NCBI GenBank assembly: GCA_019914995.1 | Contig: CM034134.1 | Coordinates: forward strand, 6,890,463 to 6,954,462 | Origin: Acanthochlamys bracteata | Lineage: Eukaryota; Streptophyta; Magnoliopsida; Pandanales; Velloziaceae | Direction: 5' to 3' | Length of the DNA stretch: 64,000 bases | Part shown: piece by piece, positions 22,604-34,600 of the stretch | How the letters are laid out: every line of letters starts with the position of its first letter | Position numbering within the stretch: position 1 is the first letter of the stretch | Translations under genes and position numbers: made by a program | The notes under the pieces: generated by a model | What the model saw: only the letters and a program-made list of their open reading frames with translations | Told to the model about the DNA's origin: nothing | The model's database searches: none

Positions 22604-24349
22604 AGAAAACAAAGGGGTTTCAAATTTCAAAATCATGAGCAGCAGGACCAATTGAGAAAGCTCCTATACCAACTCCATTATCATTAATTAGCAAATGTTC
22701 CACAGAGACCTTAAAGCCAAGCCATGGCAAACAAATATTGGACAGAGTTCTCGTATCGCATTTTCTCCATCTGGTCAGCTTAACTAGAGCAACACCCCAG
22801 ATCTACATTATCTCTCATGACATAACGACTGCCATCACCAAAGTTTTGTTGAATTTGGTTAGCTATTTAATCTTGCAACAGTTGCATTAACCAGTCCATC
22901 ATCTTCCTCAAATACATAGGTCGGCTTCTACATCAACCTAAACGGTGGTTAATAACATTCTAAAATGTGGTTTTAAAAAGAACTCAAGTAGGATGCTCAT
23001 CGTGTGGATCACCCAAAGATCAGTTCTTATAAGAGTCTTTGAAGTCTAAAATACGTGCATACCCAGGGATTTTACAATTTAATGCCCACACTGACTAATG
23101 GCCTTACTCATCCTATAAAAATGTGGCCCTTGAACTTTATGATGTTTAAGTACATGTTTTGATCTAATGCAATGCCAGCATGAAGGGCAGAATGGGCGGT
23201 GGAGTGGTGGAACTGAGATGGTTCCCAGTTTGCTGTCATAACTGGTGCTCACCCTAGGGCCCACCACCAATGAAGAAGATTGAGACCCATAGGGGGAATT
23301 AGAGTAGAAGAGACTAGGGGGAAATTGTGTTGGGCTCTGCACTTCCGCTAACAAGTTGGAGAGATTGAACGGACGCAAGTTCAAACCAATAAAAGTATCC
23401 CATGAATTATCCAAACTAGCTCTCGAAACAGCTGTTTTAAGCAATAAGCTTACTTGCATAAGCTTCACTATACATCCTTTGGAAACAAGAAAATACAAAA
23501 ACAAGAGAAAAGCAGTATAGAAGGGCGCTTAAACTAATCAAGAAAGGTCCAACTCAGCACACTGGTGAGACAGCAAGAGTTTACATGGTCCAAGATGAGT
23601 TTATAAAATCTTTTATTTAGTTCCCTTAATTTAAATGAGAATATGACATCCTATCCTTCAAGGAGTATTTCCCTACTTGCAAAGGAGTTTCGCAAGAACA
23701 CCACCTACCAAAGGCTAATAAGTAATATTTGATTTGTGATAAGTTCCCCTATAACCATACAACAAATTTATGAGCAACCAGAGTTGCACCCATGTCGCTC
23801 ATCATAGTCAACAAAATGCTTAAAAAGTCTTTTGGAAATAATGGAAGATTTGTAGAAATCAGTTCTCTTAATATTCACAGACTGTCAGATACCTTATCAA
23901 AAGAATCCAGAGTTGAAAGGTTGGAATCAATGCCAAGTCTCTTTGGCTTTGCTGATCTCCAATGTTCACGCATCCCTACACCACATTCAAATGAGTTCAT
24001 GATTTTAGAACTCTAGTGCATAAGAAAATGCGAAATTAACCAGAATGAATTTCGGTTCTAACTGACGATAAATAACTCACTTCTTGATATCAAGGATTTT
24101 CTTGTGGACAGTCAATTTTGTCATGCCTGGAACCTACCAAACAGATTAGTGCTGATCATGGTGAAAGGTAAAGAAATCTGTAAAGAAAAACAACTGCACT
24201 AATTAAAGAATACCAAAGCAAAGAGTCAAATACCCTCTACAAAGAAATCTGGCTGCTTTTATGTTTGAGGGATTCGCAAGCCACATGCTACACTTGATAA
24301 AACTTGTCATCTAGAAGGAGCACAGATTTACTACTTCGGAGATCACTGC
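22604..24349. other. Intron-like sequence of the LETM1-like pseudogene
   Basis: No recognised exon lies here. One minus-strand open stretch at 23504-23079 is long for this AT-rich background (141 codons) but matches no family I know and has no clear splice pattern. A second short open run at about 22720-22640 on the minus strand precedes the LETM1-like exon and could be coding remnant. Confidence 0.4.
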
Positions 24350-24544
24350 TTGATTGGGAGTACCTACTGTATCATCCTTATGTTCTAACTATTGCTCCAC
24401 ATTTCCAGATTTGATTTGATAGAAAGGAAGCACTTCAATTCGTCACAAACCACCTGCGGGAAAACAGAAGTTGTCAAAGAGAATTAACTGCAGTAACATT
24501 CTTTAAACATTTGAATGTTTATAAATAATCAATGACATCATCAG

Positions 24545-24662
24545 TGTTTAAATATTAGTTATATTTTAGATATTTGATATTCTTCCTAATTTAGATTCTT
24601 TGTACCCTATATATTGTAGTTCTTCTTATTGAGAAATCAACTTATAATTTTATCATTCAATT
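24545..24662 (+). repeat. 5' LTR of copia element 2
   Basis: It starts TGTTTAAATATTAG and ends ATCATTCAATT, immediately before the primer site TGGTACAAGAGT. It matches 31178-31340 except for a missing internal block. Confidence 0.85.
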
Positions 24663-25230
24663 TGGTACAAGAGTCAAACCTGATTTTACCATCGTTATAT
24701 CACAAGAAAAGAAAAAAATCAAATCACTTCGTCGGACGATTGGTAATTATTGTCAGCGATTATTGTTGCTGTCACAAATCGACAGTGCTACTTGATCATC
24801 AAAACGAAAAAAAAAAAAAGAAAATCCGAAACCCTAGCAATCGCCGCCGCCGCCGTTGTCGCCGCCGCTATGGGAGTGCAATCAGATCTCGCTTGAAGAC
24901 CCTCCATCTCACACCCCCGCGGCTGCTTGTCGTCTCTGCTCGCCGCCACTGCTAAATCTTAGCACGCTGCCGTCGTCGGATCGCGATTAGGTCTCGCCGC
25001 AAGCACGCTCGGTTGCGTCTCTGCCATTGCCGCCGCTGTCTCTGCCGGTCGCCATAACCGGCATCGTCGTCGCTGTTGGCTTGCGCTGTCCCTGCTCTCC
25101 GCCTCAGCCATAATCTCCGGCGTTCTTAGCCGTTCGATCGGCCGTCCTTGATCGCCAGCCCAACTCCGACGAGATCCTATTAGCCCGGTCCAGGCCCGTT
25201 CAGCCCGACCCGTTTCAAAAAAAAAAATTA

Positions 25231-26094
25231 TTGGGGGAGGGCAGCAGTTATGTCTGGACCCCCACTACAGTTATCATTCAATCAGAAGGTGCATTCAATT
25301 CAGAAATTATTCTTAATGAGATTAATTATGATATTTGGTCACAATTAATGGAGATGCACATTGCTGAAAGAAAGAAGCTTTCTTATATACGTGGTAAGGC
25401 AAAACCACCTGATGAATAAAATGCTGGATATAAAAAATAGTATGCTGAAAATCAGAAAGTGAAGAGATGGCTACTTATGTCCATGACTTCAGAAATTATG
25501 AAACGCTATTTACGCTTACCTACTGCTCGGGAGATTTGGAGTGCTCTATCAAAGACGTTTTATGATGGGAGTGATGAACTGCAGGTATTCTCTTTGAACC
25601 AAAAAGCATTTACTGCTAAACAAAGTGAAAAATCTATCTCTGAATATTATGGAGAATTGACCGAAATTTTTCGAGAATTAAACCATCGTGATAAGGTGGT
25701 CATTAAAGATCCTGACGATATTTTGGCATATAGAAAGTCCATTGAGCGACTAAGAGTACACATATTTCTTGCTAGCTTGGATAATGATTTTGAACAGATT
25801 CGTGGAGAAATCCTTCGTAAAGAATCAGTTCCAGATCTAGAAGAATGCTATTCGTTGATTCGTCGTGAGGCGGTACGTCGCTCTACTATGAAAACTGAGT
25901 CTGAAAATTCTGAAGCTTCCGCTATGATGGTACGACATCGGCATGATCGTACAAAGGCGACACACTCTAAGACTGCACAAGAGTCGACATCCAAATGCAC
26001 TCATTGTAATAAATCTGGCCATACTAAAATGAAGTGCTTTGAACTTATTAGATATCCAGAATGGTGGGATGATAGTCGTGATCAGCAGAAGTGA
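25231..26094 (+). pseudogene. Copia element 2 gag
   Basis: The frame carries the gag core (NEINYDIWSQLMEMHIAERK near 25310), is stopped at about 25420 and 25440, then runs openly through LRLPTAREIWSALSKTF to a CCHC knuckle (CTHCNKSGHTKMKC near 25995). No in-frame ATG is seen ahead of the core, so the start is lost or lies in another frame. It is homologous to the gag of copia element 1. The leader before it (about 24830-25210) is markedly GC-rich. Confidence 0.85.
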
Positions 26095-26198
26095 GGTTCC
26101 AAAAAAGGCCATATTGCTGCAGTTGTTGAGACGAAGATAGAGGACGATGATGGTGCTACAAAGGGCTCAGCATTAGTAGCTACCACTGACAGTAGAGG

Positions 26199-26245
26199 TA
26201 AGGTTTTACATACTTCTACACCTAATTTCTAAGGTTTTACATACT
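26199..26245 (+). repeat. 16-bp direct repeat beside the pol deletion in copia element 2
   Basis: TAAGGTTTTACATACT occurs at 26199-26214 and again at 26230-26245, exactly where gag-side sequence gives way to the reverse transcriptase linker and protease and integrase are missing. Such short repeats are typical scars of slippage or end-joining at a deletion. Confidence 0.6.
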
Positions 26246-29221
26246 GTTGAGGATGTTCTTAACCCAATATTTGAAGCATTCAGAAGACAGTTACCACACC
26301 ATCATAATAGAGGTATTTCTAAGCCTACCTATGAACCAAAACTTTCTAGTAAAACCAAATACCCCATAAGTCATTATGTGTCTAACCATCGGCTATCAGA
26401 ATCAAATCTGTCATTTGTAAATCAATTATCTACTGTATCTATTCCTAACAGTGTGCAGGAAGCTTTAAATGACCTAAGGTAGAAAGAAGCTATGAATGAA
26501 GAGATGAAGTCCTTACAAAAGAATGAAACTTGGGAACTATTGATCTCTCTCGAGGAAAGACCACATTTGGATGCCGATGGATATATACTGTGAAGTATAA
26601 AGCAGATGGTACAATTGAACGTTTCAAGCCAAGATTGTTGGCAGAAGAGTACACCAAACCTACGGAATCGACTACACAGATACTTTTGCACCTGTAGCTA
26701 AAATCAATACTGTTCGAGTCTTATTATCTTTAGTTGTGAATTTAGATTGGCCATTGCAACAATTTGATGTGAAGAACGCCTTTCTACATGGTGAATTGAC
26801 TGAAGAGGTTTATATGAATCTTCCACCAGAATGTAATTCATCAGAAGTCCATAAACAGAATGTGTGTAGATTAAAGAAATCACTTTATGGGCTGAAACAA
26901 TCTCTAAGAGCATGGTTTGGAAAATTCACAAAGTCTATGGTAGCATTTGGGTACCATCAGAGCAATTCAGATCACATTTTATTTCTGAAGAAAAGCTATG
27001 GCAAAATCACTTCACTTATTGTATATATTGATGACATTGTCGTTACAGAAAATGATCCGGAAGAAAGGAAGGCATTGCAATATTACTTATCTAAAGAATT
27101 TGAAATGAAAGATCTTGATCCTTTAAAATACTTTCTTGGGATTGAAGTGTCCCGATCTAATAAGGGAATCTTTCAGTCTCAACGACAGTATGCCTTAGAC
27201 CTTTTAGAGGAAACTTGTATGTCTGCATGTCAACTAGTTGATACACCATTGGAAGAAGGTCTAAAGCTGCGTATTGAGGCTAATCAGGTACCAGCTAATA
27301 AAGGAAGATATCAGAGACTAGTAGGAAGGTTAATATATTTGGCACATACAAAACCTGATCTTATCTATGCGTTGAGTATTGTCAGTCAATTTATGCATAA
27401 TCCTGAAGAACAGCATATGAATGCAGTGATACGCATTTTGAGGTACTTCAAATCTGCTCCTGGAAAAAGAATTCTATTCATAAAAAATATGGATTATCAA
27501 AATATAGATATATATACTGATGCTGACTAGGCATGGGCAATTGATGATAAACGGTCTACCTCAGGTTACTTTACCTTTGTGGGCGGTAATCTAGTCATAT
27601 GAAAAAGTAAAAAGTAAAATATTATAGCACGTTCAAGTGCAGAAGCTGAATTTAGAGGTTTAGCATTTGGACTTTGTGAAGCATTATAGTTGAGACTCCT
27701 TTTGGAAGATTTGAGCTTTGCACCTAACACTACTACATATTTATCCTTTACCGACTAAATATTTCTGTCAGTAAAGAAACAAATACGGTCGTAAAGAGTA
27801 TTACCGACTAAAAAAGACTCGGTCGGCAACAACTTGTCGGCAATCCGTTTATCGACTAACATATAAATTCAGTCGGTAAATTACTGTGCATTACCGACTG
27901 ACTAACTTCAGTCGATAATTTAAACAACTTTACCGACTGAAATTTCAGTGGGTAAATTAAACTAACCGACTAAAATTTCAGTAGGTAAATTCAAATTCCC
28001 GACTGTATATTTCAGTGGCTAAATTCAAATTTCCGACTGTTAAATATTTCAATGCCTAAATTTAAATTACCATCTAAATATTTCAGTGGCTAAATTCAAA
28101 TTACCGACGAAGTATTTCAGTGGCTAAATTTCAAGTTATAATTAAATTTTGCTGTATTTAATCTTATACATTAATATTACAAAATATTCATTAAAATAAT
28201 AAATAATATTTAATATATTTTTGTCAAAATTACACATCATTCACCAAAATTTATAATAGTATTACATTCATCAACACCAATATTCATCGAAATATATAAT
28301 GACGAATTTATTAACAATCACAAATACATGATGAATGTACAAAAAATAAATTATGTTCTTGACTTTTGTGATAACTAGCCTCTCTCAAGTTGAAGAAGTA
28401 GTACCTACGGAATACTCCTACACAACTCCTCTGCGACTAGTTCATTTTCAAACCTTTCTGGCTCGACTTGTTTGCATCTCTCCAAACATTTTCATCTCTA
28501 TATATTGCATATGCATTGATCAAGGACATGGTGCCGCAGGGAATAACCTGTATAGCATATATGCAAGAATTTGAATAAACACTTGGAGGATATATACTAC
28601 TTCTAAAGCTAGCACAATCACTATAATTGATCTCGATATATATACGCTGCTAATCATAGAGCCGTGAAAATGAACAAGACAGCTAGAACTACATTCTCCC
28701 CTAAATATACTTAATTGTTAGATATATTTATGTATCCCAGGACAAGTATATATGTTAAGATCAACAAAACAGTAGCCAAAAGAAAGGTGCTTAGTAGTGG
28801 TTCTCATACTACTTTTAAGGCTAGCAGAATCAAGGAAGCCATCTTAGAAGACAACTAAGCCATAGGTACCCCTACATGTATGTAGCTTTACATATATCAG
28901 CGCAGAAACAAGAATAAAACAAGATAAACAAAGAGCAACTGAAAAATTAAGTTGCTCAGTAATGACTCCCACACAACTTAAGGTCAGCAATATGAAGCAA
29001 GCAACCTCAGCATTACGTACCAACATTGCAAATCAAAAAGCCATGAAATTTCAAAGAAGACTAGAAATATATGCACCTTTGAGAATGCATCTTAGCAATG
29101 CACAGCCTCGAAAGACAATCGCTAACCATCGAGCTGCATAGCCTCGAAAGACAAATAACTAATTTACAAATATTGCAAAAACAATTCCGAACTTGGCAAT
29201 GCATGAACTTTGAAATCAAAC

Positions 29222-29960
29222 AAGGCAGTCATCACTGACATGCATCTCGATATCTTCTCTTGCTTTCTGCTGTGCTTGTGGATTGTTTAGCAACAATGTC
29301 ATTGCCCATTCTAGTGTTCCAGCGCATGTTTCAGTTCATGCAGTCACCAGATCCTAGCAGCAATAAAGCAGTTATTGAATTGTTAAGAATTCAAAAGAAC
29401 AATATAGAAATGTAACACCTGTTGAGAAATAGAAAGAACGAATGTATATTGAATAAGAGCCTTCTACATCACTAAAAAGTCATCCTCCCTTCGGTGTACT
29501 GTTGTGGTTCTCTTTTCTGCAATTGGAGTATGACATCAACAATACTCATCCTCTCTTCAGCAACACCAACTTCACCGGAGTTCTCAATTAATCTCCTTTG
29601 TCCATTAATCATCGACTGAAAAGTTCGTCCATCTCTGCCATCAATCTCTCCTTTGTTCATTTTTGTACTTGTTCATTCCAAACAACTTCACAAACGGTAA
29701 AAAATCTTCCAACATTGACGAAGACCCTATTAGAATCCAAAACACTTCTCTTATGATCTTCTCCAGCTGTTGTCCGTCCCCTCGTAACAATTTTTTGCGC
29801 TTATCTTCTTCGTTGTAGTGTTGAATATCAGCTCTGTCATAGTTGCTTTCTTATTAAAGGTCGCCAGTGATGATTGATTCAAACTATTATGATAAAGACG
29901 GCTGATGAGCGACTGAAGCACACAGGCTCTTCCAAGAGCCATACAACTCAACACGTTCAA
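29222..29960 (-). pseudogene. Captured cytochrome P450 (CYP81-like) fragment
   Basis: Three minus-strand stretches are collinear with the middle of CYP81-type P450s, haem monooxygenases of the ER membrane. Segment 29960-29751 has MTELIFNTTTKKISAKNCYE, matching the ELTFN...GKRYY region. Segment 29660-29475 has DVILQLQKREPQQYTE, matching LLxLQxxEPxYYT. Segment 29360-29222 is the I-helix with TETCAGTLEWAMTLLLNN, where the family's Gly before TET is a stop codon. An intron-like gap separates the last two. The haem-binding Cys region and the N-terminus are absent, so it cannot make an enzyme. The subfamily is from recalled motifs; P450 membership is firm. Confidence 0.83.
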
Positions 29961-30100
29961 ATGGATACATCCCAGTATATAAACCCAATCGATTTAACTA
30001 CAGAAATTTCGAAAAATCAAAATTACCAACAAAAAAAAAAAATACAGAAATTGAAAGGGAAGAGAACTGATCCGGAATTGGGATGAGAGAGGTGACTTAC

Positions 30101-30190
30101 TAGATCGACCCAATGGCGAGCATCGTCGTTGAAATTGAAAGCAGAATCTTGCAGCAGGTTGCCGGCCGCAACATTCCCGTTCGCCGCCAT
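30101..30190 (-). pseudogene. Exon-like GC-rich start inside CACTA-2
   Basis: On the minus strand an ATG at 30190 opens thirty codons beginning MAANGNVAAGNLLQDSAF and ending in VDL at a good GTAAGT donor. A purine-rich leader precedes it. It looks like the first coding exon of a captured plant gene or the transposon's own gene, but the family is not recognised. It does not look like a P450 N-terminus. Confidence 0.45.
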
Positions 30191-30969
30191 CAAGCTAAGC
30201 ACTAAGAGAGTGTGAAAGAGTTGCGGGGGAAGCGGATCACAGAGGAAGGAATTGTTCGATCGCTAGCGCGTCTGTGATGGAGGAAGCGGTGGTCGATGAG
30301 GGGGAGACTGGAAAATGAACGAGGAAGAGACGAGCCAAGCCGCGAGCAGGGAAAAAAGAAAATGAACGAAAAACGGATGAGCGTGCCTTCGTAATCTGTT
30401 AACCTAAAGAAATACCGACTAAATACGATACGAGTCTGTAACTTACCGACTAATTGGAATATCGTCGGTTAGTTTACGGACTAAGTTTATTTCGGTCGGC
30501 GTATTTTCCGACTAATAAACATTCAGTCGGTAGTATTTTCATTTAATGACTAATATTCATTCAGTTATTACCGATTAACATCTTTCAGTCAGTAATTTTA
30601 TCGACTGAATATCTTTTCGTCGATAAAATTAATAATTAAATATTATTTTTCTCGGTAAATATAATAATTGATATTATAATAGTCGATAATTTTACCGACT
30701 GAGATGATGTTAGTCGATAATTGATATAAATTACCAACTGAATGGTATGGTAATCGGTGGAGTAGCTAATTTACCGACTAAGTATATTTTCAGTCGGTAA
30801 TGTGATAAAATTTTTCGACTAATTTTGTTTTAGTCGGTGTGTGTTGTCTTTACCGACGGAATTTTTTCGGTCGGTAAAATTTAGTCGGTAAAGATAAATT
30901 TTGTAGTAGTGTAAGCGATCGATTCGATTATACTGTGATAATAAAGCAGCATGTGATATAGCACATAAC

Positions 30970-31001
<32 letters not shown>

Positions 31002-31177
31002 GGTAGATAAGTTCTTTATTAAGGAGAAGTTGGATGACAAAATTTTGAAATTGTCTAAGATTCAATCGGAAGAGCAACTGGCCGACATTCTTACCAAAGC
31101 AGTTTCAAAGCATATATTCTCAAAATTTTTAGACAAGTTGAACATATATGATATCTATGCACCAACTTAAGAGAGAG

Positions 31178-31340
31178 TGTTGAAATATTTAATTATATTT
31201 CTTTCCTATTTTAGATATTTCTTTCCTAGTTCTTTCCTAGTTTAGATATTTGATATTCTTGCTAATTTAAATTCTTTGTACCTTATATATATTGTAGTTC
31301 TTCTTATTGAGAAATTAACTTGTGATTTTATCATTCAATT
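31178..31340 (+). repeat. 3' LTR of copia element 2
   Basis: It follows the purine tract AAGAGAGAG and starts TGTTGAAATATTT. It carries a tandem TTCTTTCCTAG repeat missing from the left LTR and ends TCATTCAATT before the ATCAG target duplication. Confidence 0.88.
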
Positions 31341-31345
31341 ATCAG

Positions 31346-32089
31346 TTCACAGTCCTCCACATATAACTGATAGGAACCAATGGATGAGAAATGTGGATAA
31401 TATAAACACTTCCGCCTATCAAATACCTGATTATGAAGCTTGTTGAGAAAGATTAACACAAAGAGAAGTTACTTATGCAACAGGGTGAATGTACCTTATG
31501 ATGCTCTCAATTGGGTGATCAGTAACTAGAGAAACATTTGAGGATAAAAATCACTGCGTACTCTTTCCAAAGGAGATGAAGAAACCAAATATATCTAAAT
31601 CTTTTCTAATACCTGTACAAAAATGAGCTGCCATCATATTGTAGAAATAAGAAGTGAAAACAACAAACATATGATGGCAGCTCAAGCTATAAGTGGGAGA
31701 ATTTGCAATTGCAAATGATGATTTCTAGCTATAATAACTGTGTTACCATTTCCAACTATACCCTTGCATTCAAACTTTGAAAGCCATTACTGTATAAGCC
31801 AAAACTTATCACGCTGAAATACCAGAAGGATTTAGAAGTTCATTGTTGATTAGAGTACAGCAATTGAATTACTAGATACCAGAGTTTTATTGCCATGTAC
31901 AGCAATGCTTTACTGCCAACACCAAGCATAAACGAGCTGCTCCATCCCACATCACATATCTGCTTCCTAGAGACAAATCCAGCACGCACTTATTTGGCAA
32001 AATTTCATACTAAATTCATCTTCTCCCACTTACGATGAACACAAGGTTAAGTTATAAATACATAATCATACAAATTAACCATTTACAGA
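31346..32089. other. Intron-like gap between copia elements 2 and 3
   Basis: AT-rich sequence with no recognised exon on either strand. By position it should be intron or decayed exon of the LETM1-like pseudogene. Confidence 0.4.
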
Positions 32090-32094
32090 GAAGA

Positions 32095-32275
32095 TGACGA
32101 AAAACTCTTTCAATCTTATTCATCTATTATTCAATACAAGTATATACATATAGACTTTTTATAATGCTAAATAAAGAGAGTTCTAGAATAATAAAAGACA
32201 TCTAATTCTAAGCAAAGATATCTAAAATAATTAGAAAAGATATCTAAAATATTTATGTGTTGACTCACACCAACA
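32095..32275 (-). repeat. 3' LTR of copia element 3
   Basis: It matches 35159-35338 closely along its length. On the minus strand it starts TGTTGGTGTGAGTCAAC and is preceded by the purine tract TTGAGGGGGAG. Confidence 0.9.
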
Positions 32276-32320
32276 CTCCCCCTCAAGTTGGTGCAAAAAT
32301 ATCATCAATGCCCAACTTGC

Positions 32321-34600
32321 TTAGTGAGTCATACAAATTTTACTCGAAACACCTTTTGTCAATATGTCTGCTAGTTGTGCTTCAGAGCTCACAAAAAGTA
32401 ACTCAATCAACTTTGAATCCAGTTTCTCTTTAATAAAGTGTCGATCCACCTCAACATGCTTGGTCCGATCATGCTGCACTAGATTATGAGTAATATTTAT
32501 TGCAGCTTTATTATCACAAAATAGCTTCATAGAACTCTTTGGAAGAAAACCAAACTCTGTCAATAATATTCAAAGCTATAAAAGTTCACAAACTTCATGT
32601 GCCATTACTCTATATTCAGCTTTAGTAGAAGATCGAGCAACAATTTTCTGTTTATTACTATTCCATGTGACTAGATTACCTCCAACAAATATAAAATAGC
32701 CCGATGTAGAGCGTCTATCTGTCTTATTTACTGCCCAGTCTGCATCAGTATATCCATCTATATTAAGATGATTATGTTTTCTGAATAATAATCCTCTACT
32801 AGTGCAGATTTCAAATATTTCAGAATTCTATTCACAGCTTCCATATGATCAACACTTGAAAAATGCATAAACTGACTGACAACGCTCACAGCATATATTA
32901 TATCAAGACGAGTATGTGATAAATAAATTAACATACCAACCAATCATTGATATTTTTTCTTAACTACTGGCACTTGATTAGAAGCTCTACTAAGTTATGA
33001 TTCTCAATAATATGTGTGTCGAATGGTTTGCAATCCGACATCCCTATCTCAGACAATAAGTTAAGGACATATTTTCTTTGTGATAGAAAAATACCTTACT
33101 AATCTTTATCTCCCCCTGAAGATCAGAATGAGATGCGGAGTTTCTAAAGTACATTTCCGATTCAAGAAATGTCACGTCCATAATAACAAAAGTATAACGT
33201 GATAGGGGATGATAGCACATGTAACCCTTCTGATGAGGACCATACCCAACAAAAATGCAGCGCAAAGCACACGGATCTAATTTATTTCGTTGGTTTCAAA
33301 TATACCAACGCAACAGATCCAAAAATTCGAGGTGGTAATGAGAGAACAGACGGTATAGAGACATATGTAGATAAGACTTCAAGAGGAATTTTATAATTAA
33401 AAACTCTAGACGGCATATGGTTTATCAAATATACTGCAGATTGTACTACTTCTATCCAATAGTATTTTGAAGCATAAGCACCAAGTAATAAAGCACGAGC
33501 TGTTTCAAGAATATGTCTGTTCTTTCTTTCAGCCACTCCATTCTGTTGTGGTGTTTGTGGACAAGTGGTCTCATATATAATACCCTTCTCTTGAAGATAA
33601 TAGACCAAAGTTGTATTAACATATTCTCCCCCATTATCCGAGTGTAATACTCGTATTAGGAATGAGAATTGTGTCTACACCACTTTATGAAATCGTATAA
33701 AAATATCCATAACTTTACTCTTACTCTTCATAACATATAACAATGTCATACCAGTGCAATCATCCACAAATATCACAAACCATCTAATGCCAATAAGTGT
33801 AGTAACAGGAGAGGGTCCCCAAACATCCGAATGTACTAATTCAAATGGGGTTGCTTTTTTCTTCATAGTAGAAAGATATGGCACCCGATGACTTTTTGCA
33901 AGAATACAAGTTTCACACTGAAACTCAGACTCCTTAAGGCCCAAAAATAAAGATGGTAATAAATGACGTAGATAGGTAAAAGAAACATGACCTAATCGTC
34001 AATGCCAAAGTCAAACTCTGTTTTTCTTATCAACATCAGATCCACGAATGCTATACACTCTTCCGGAACTGATATCAACCAAGTAATATAGGCCTCCTCT
34101 TTTAGTACCACGCCCTATAATCTCATGTGTCTTGATATCTTGAAATAAACAAAAATTTGGATATAACAACACAATGCACCTCAATTGTTCAGTGATTTGT
34201 CTAATAGATAATAAATTATTTGATAAAGACGGAACAAGTAAGCAATCTTGTAGAGATAAAGATGGTGCTAACATCACTGTTCCAGCACCTGTCAACACCT
34301 ATCACTGGATAAGTGTCTCCATTAGCATATATCATATTATGTCTAACTGGAGTAGATGTGGTTTGAAAATTTGTCGAATCAAATGTCATATAATCTGTGG
34401 CTCCAGAATCTAGAATCCATTTTGTATCTTTTCTAAAGTCTGAAATAGTATTTAGAGCACAGATTTGGTTACCTGAGTTTGGAACGTCTGAACTATCCGG
34501 TGCTTTTCTAAGGACATTTCTTTTTTTCTCAATTCATCCCACCAATCTAAATATCCAATTAATTTAAAACATGAACCTCTATTATGGCCAAACTTAGCAC
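32321..34600 (-). pseudogene. Copia element 3 coding remnants (protease, integrase, RNase H)
   Basis: In coding order there is a damaged zinc knuckle near 34590, protease and leader of integrase at 34420-34011, and integrase at 33944-33675 (HSDVWGPSPVTT) and 33608-33282 ([15 protein letters not shown]). After the deletion come 32943-32758 (end of reverse transcriptase) and 32563-32321 ([19 protein letters not shown]). All belong to the family of copia element 1. The Asp and Glu of the integrase triad can be found but in separate frames. No functional product is possible. Confidence 0.87.

Larger units (their letters stand above)
27728..30911. mobile_element. CACTA-2: non-autonomous CACTA transposon carrying a P450 fragment
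   Basis: The ends are CACTACTACATATTTAT and ATTTTGTAGTAGTG, with the 3-bp TAA on both sides (27725-27727 and 30912-30914). Many short copies of TTACCGACTGAA crowd both subterminal regions (27755-28130 and 30415-30895), the same motif as in CACTA-1, so the two belong to one family. No transposase frame is seen. The interior holds a reverse-oriented cytochrome P450 fragment and a short GC-rich 5' exon-like piece. It interrupts the RNase H codons of copia element 2, so it arrived after that element. Confidence 0.92.
26460..31170 (+). pseudogene. Copia element 2 reverse transcriptase and RNase H, interrupted by CACTA-2
   Basis: Reverse transcriptase signals run from about 26460 (MNEEMKSL), with a frame break near 26640, into the open frame 26736-27530, which has QFDVKNAFLHGELTEEVYM and an intact catalytic core VYIDDIVV near 27025. 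RNase H starts at about 27530 (a TAG replaces part of the TDADW motif) and continues to 27727, where CACTA-2 interrupts it. It resumes at 30912 with [20 protein letters not shown] and ends at about 31170 with YAPT before the 3' LTR. It lacks integrase and carries stops, so it is inactive. Confidence 0.9.
24545..31340 (+). mobile_element. Copia element 2, internally deleted and split by CACTA-2
   Basis: The LTRs are 24545-24662 and 31178-31340; the left one lacks about 45 bp because the right has extra TTCTTTCCTAG copies. ATCAG flanks both sides (24540-24544 and 31341-31345). The primer site TGGTACAAGAGT follows the left LTR. Gag (25231-26094) is followed after a short gap by the reverse transcriptase linker, so protease and integrase are deleted. 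CACTA-2 (27728-30911) sits in RNase H with TAA at both edges. Removing it leaves about 3.6 kb. It lies within the former LETM1-like gene. Confidence 0.92.

Noticed and set aside
23079-23504. 141-codon minus-strand frame as a possible gene
   Set aside because: No recognised motif or splice context and it lies where LETM1-like intron is expected; kept only as a note on that interval.
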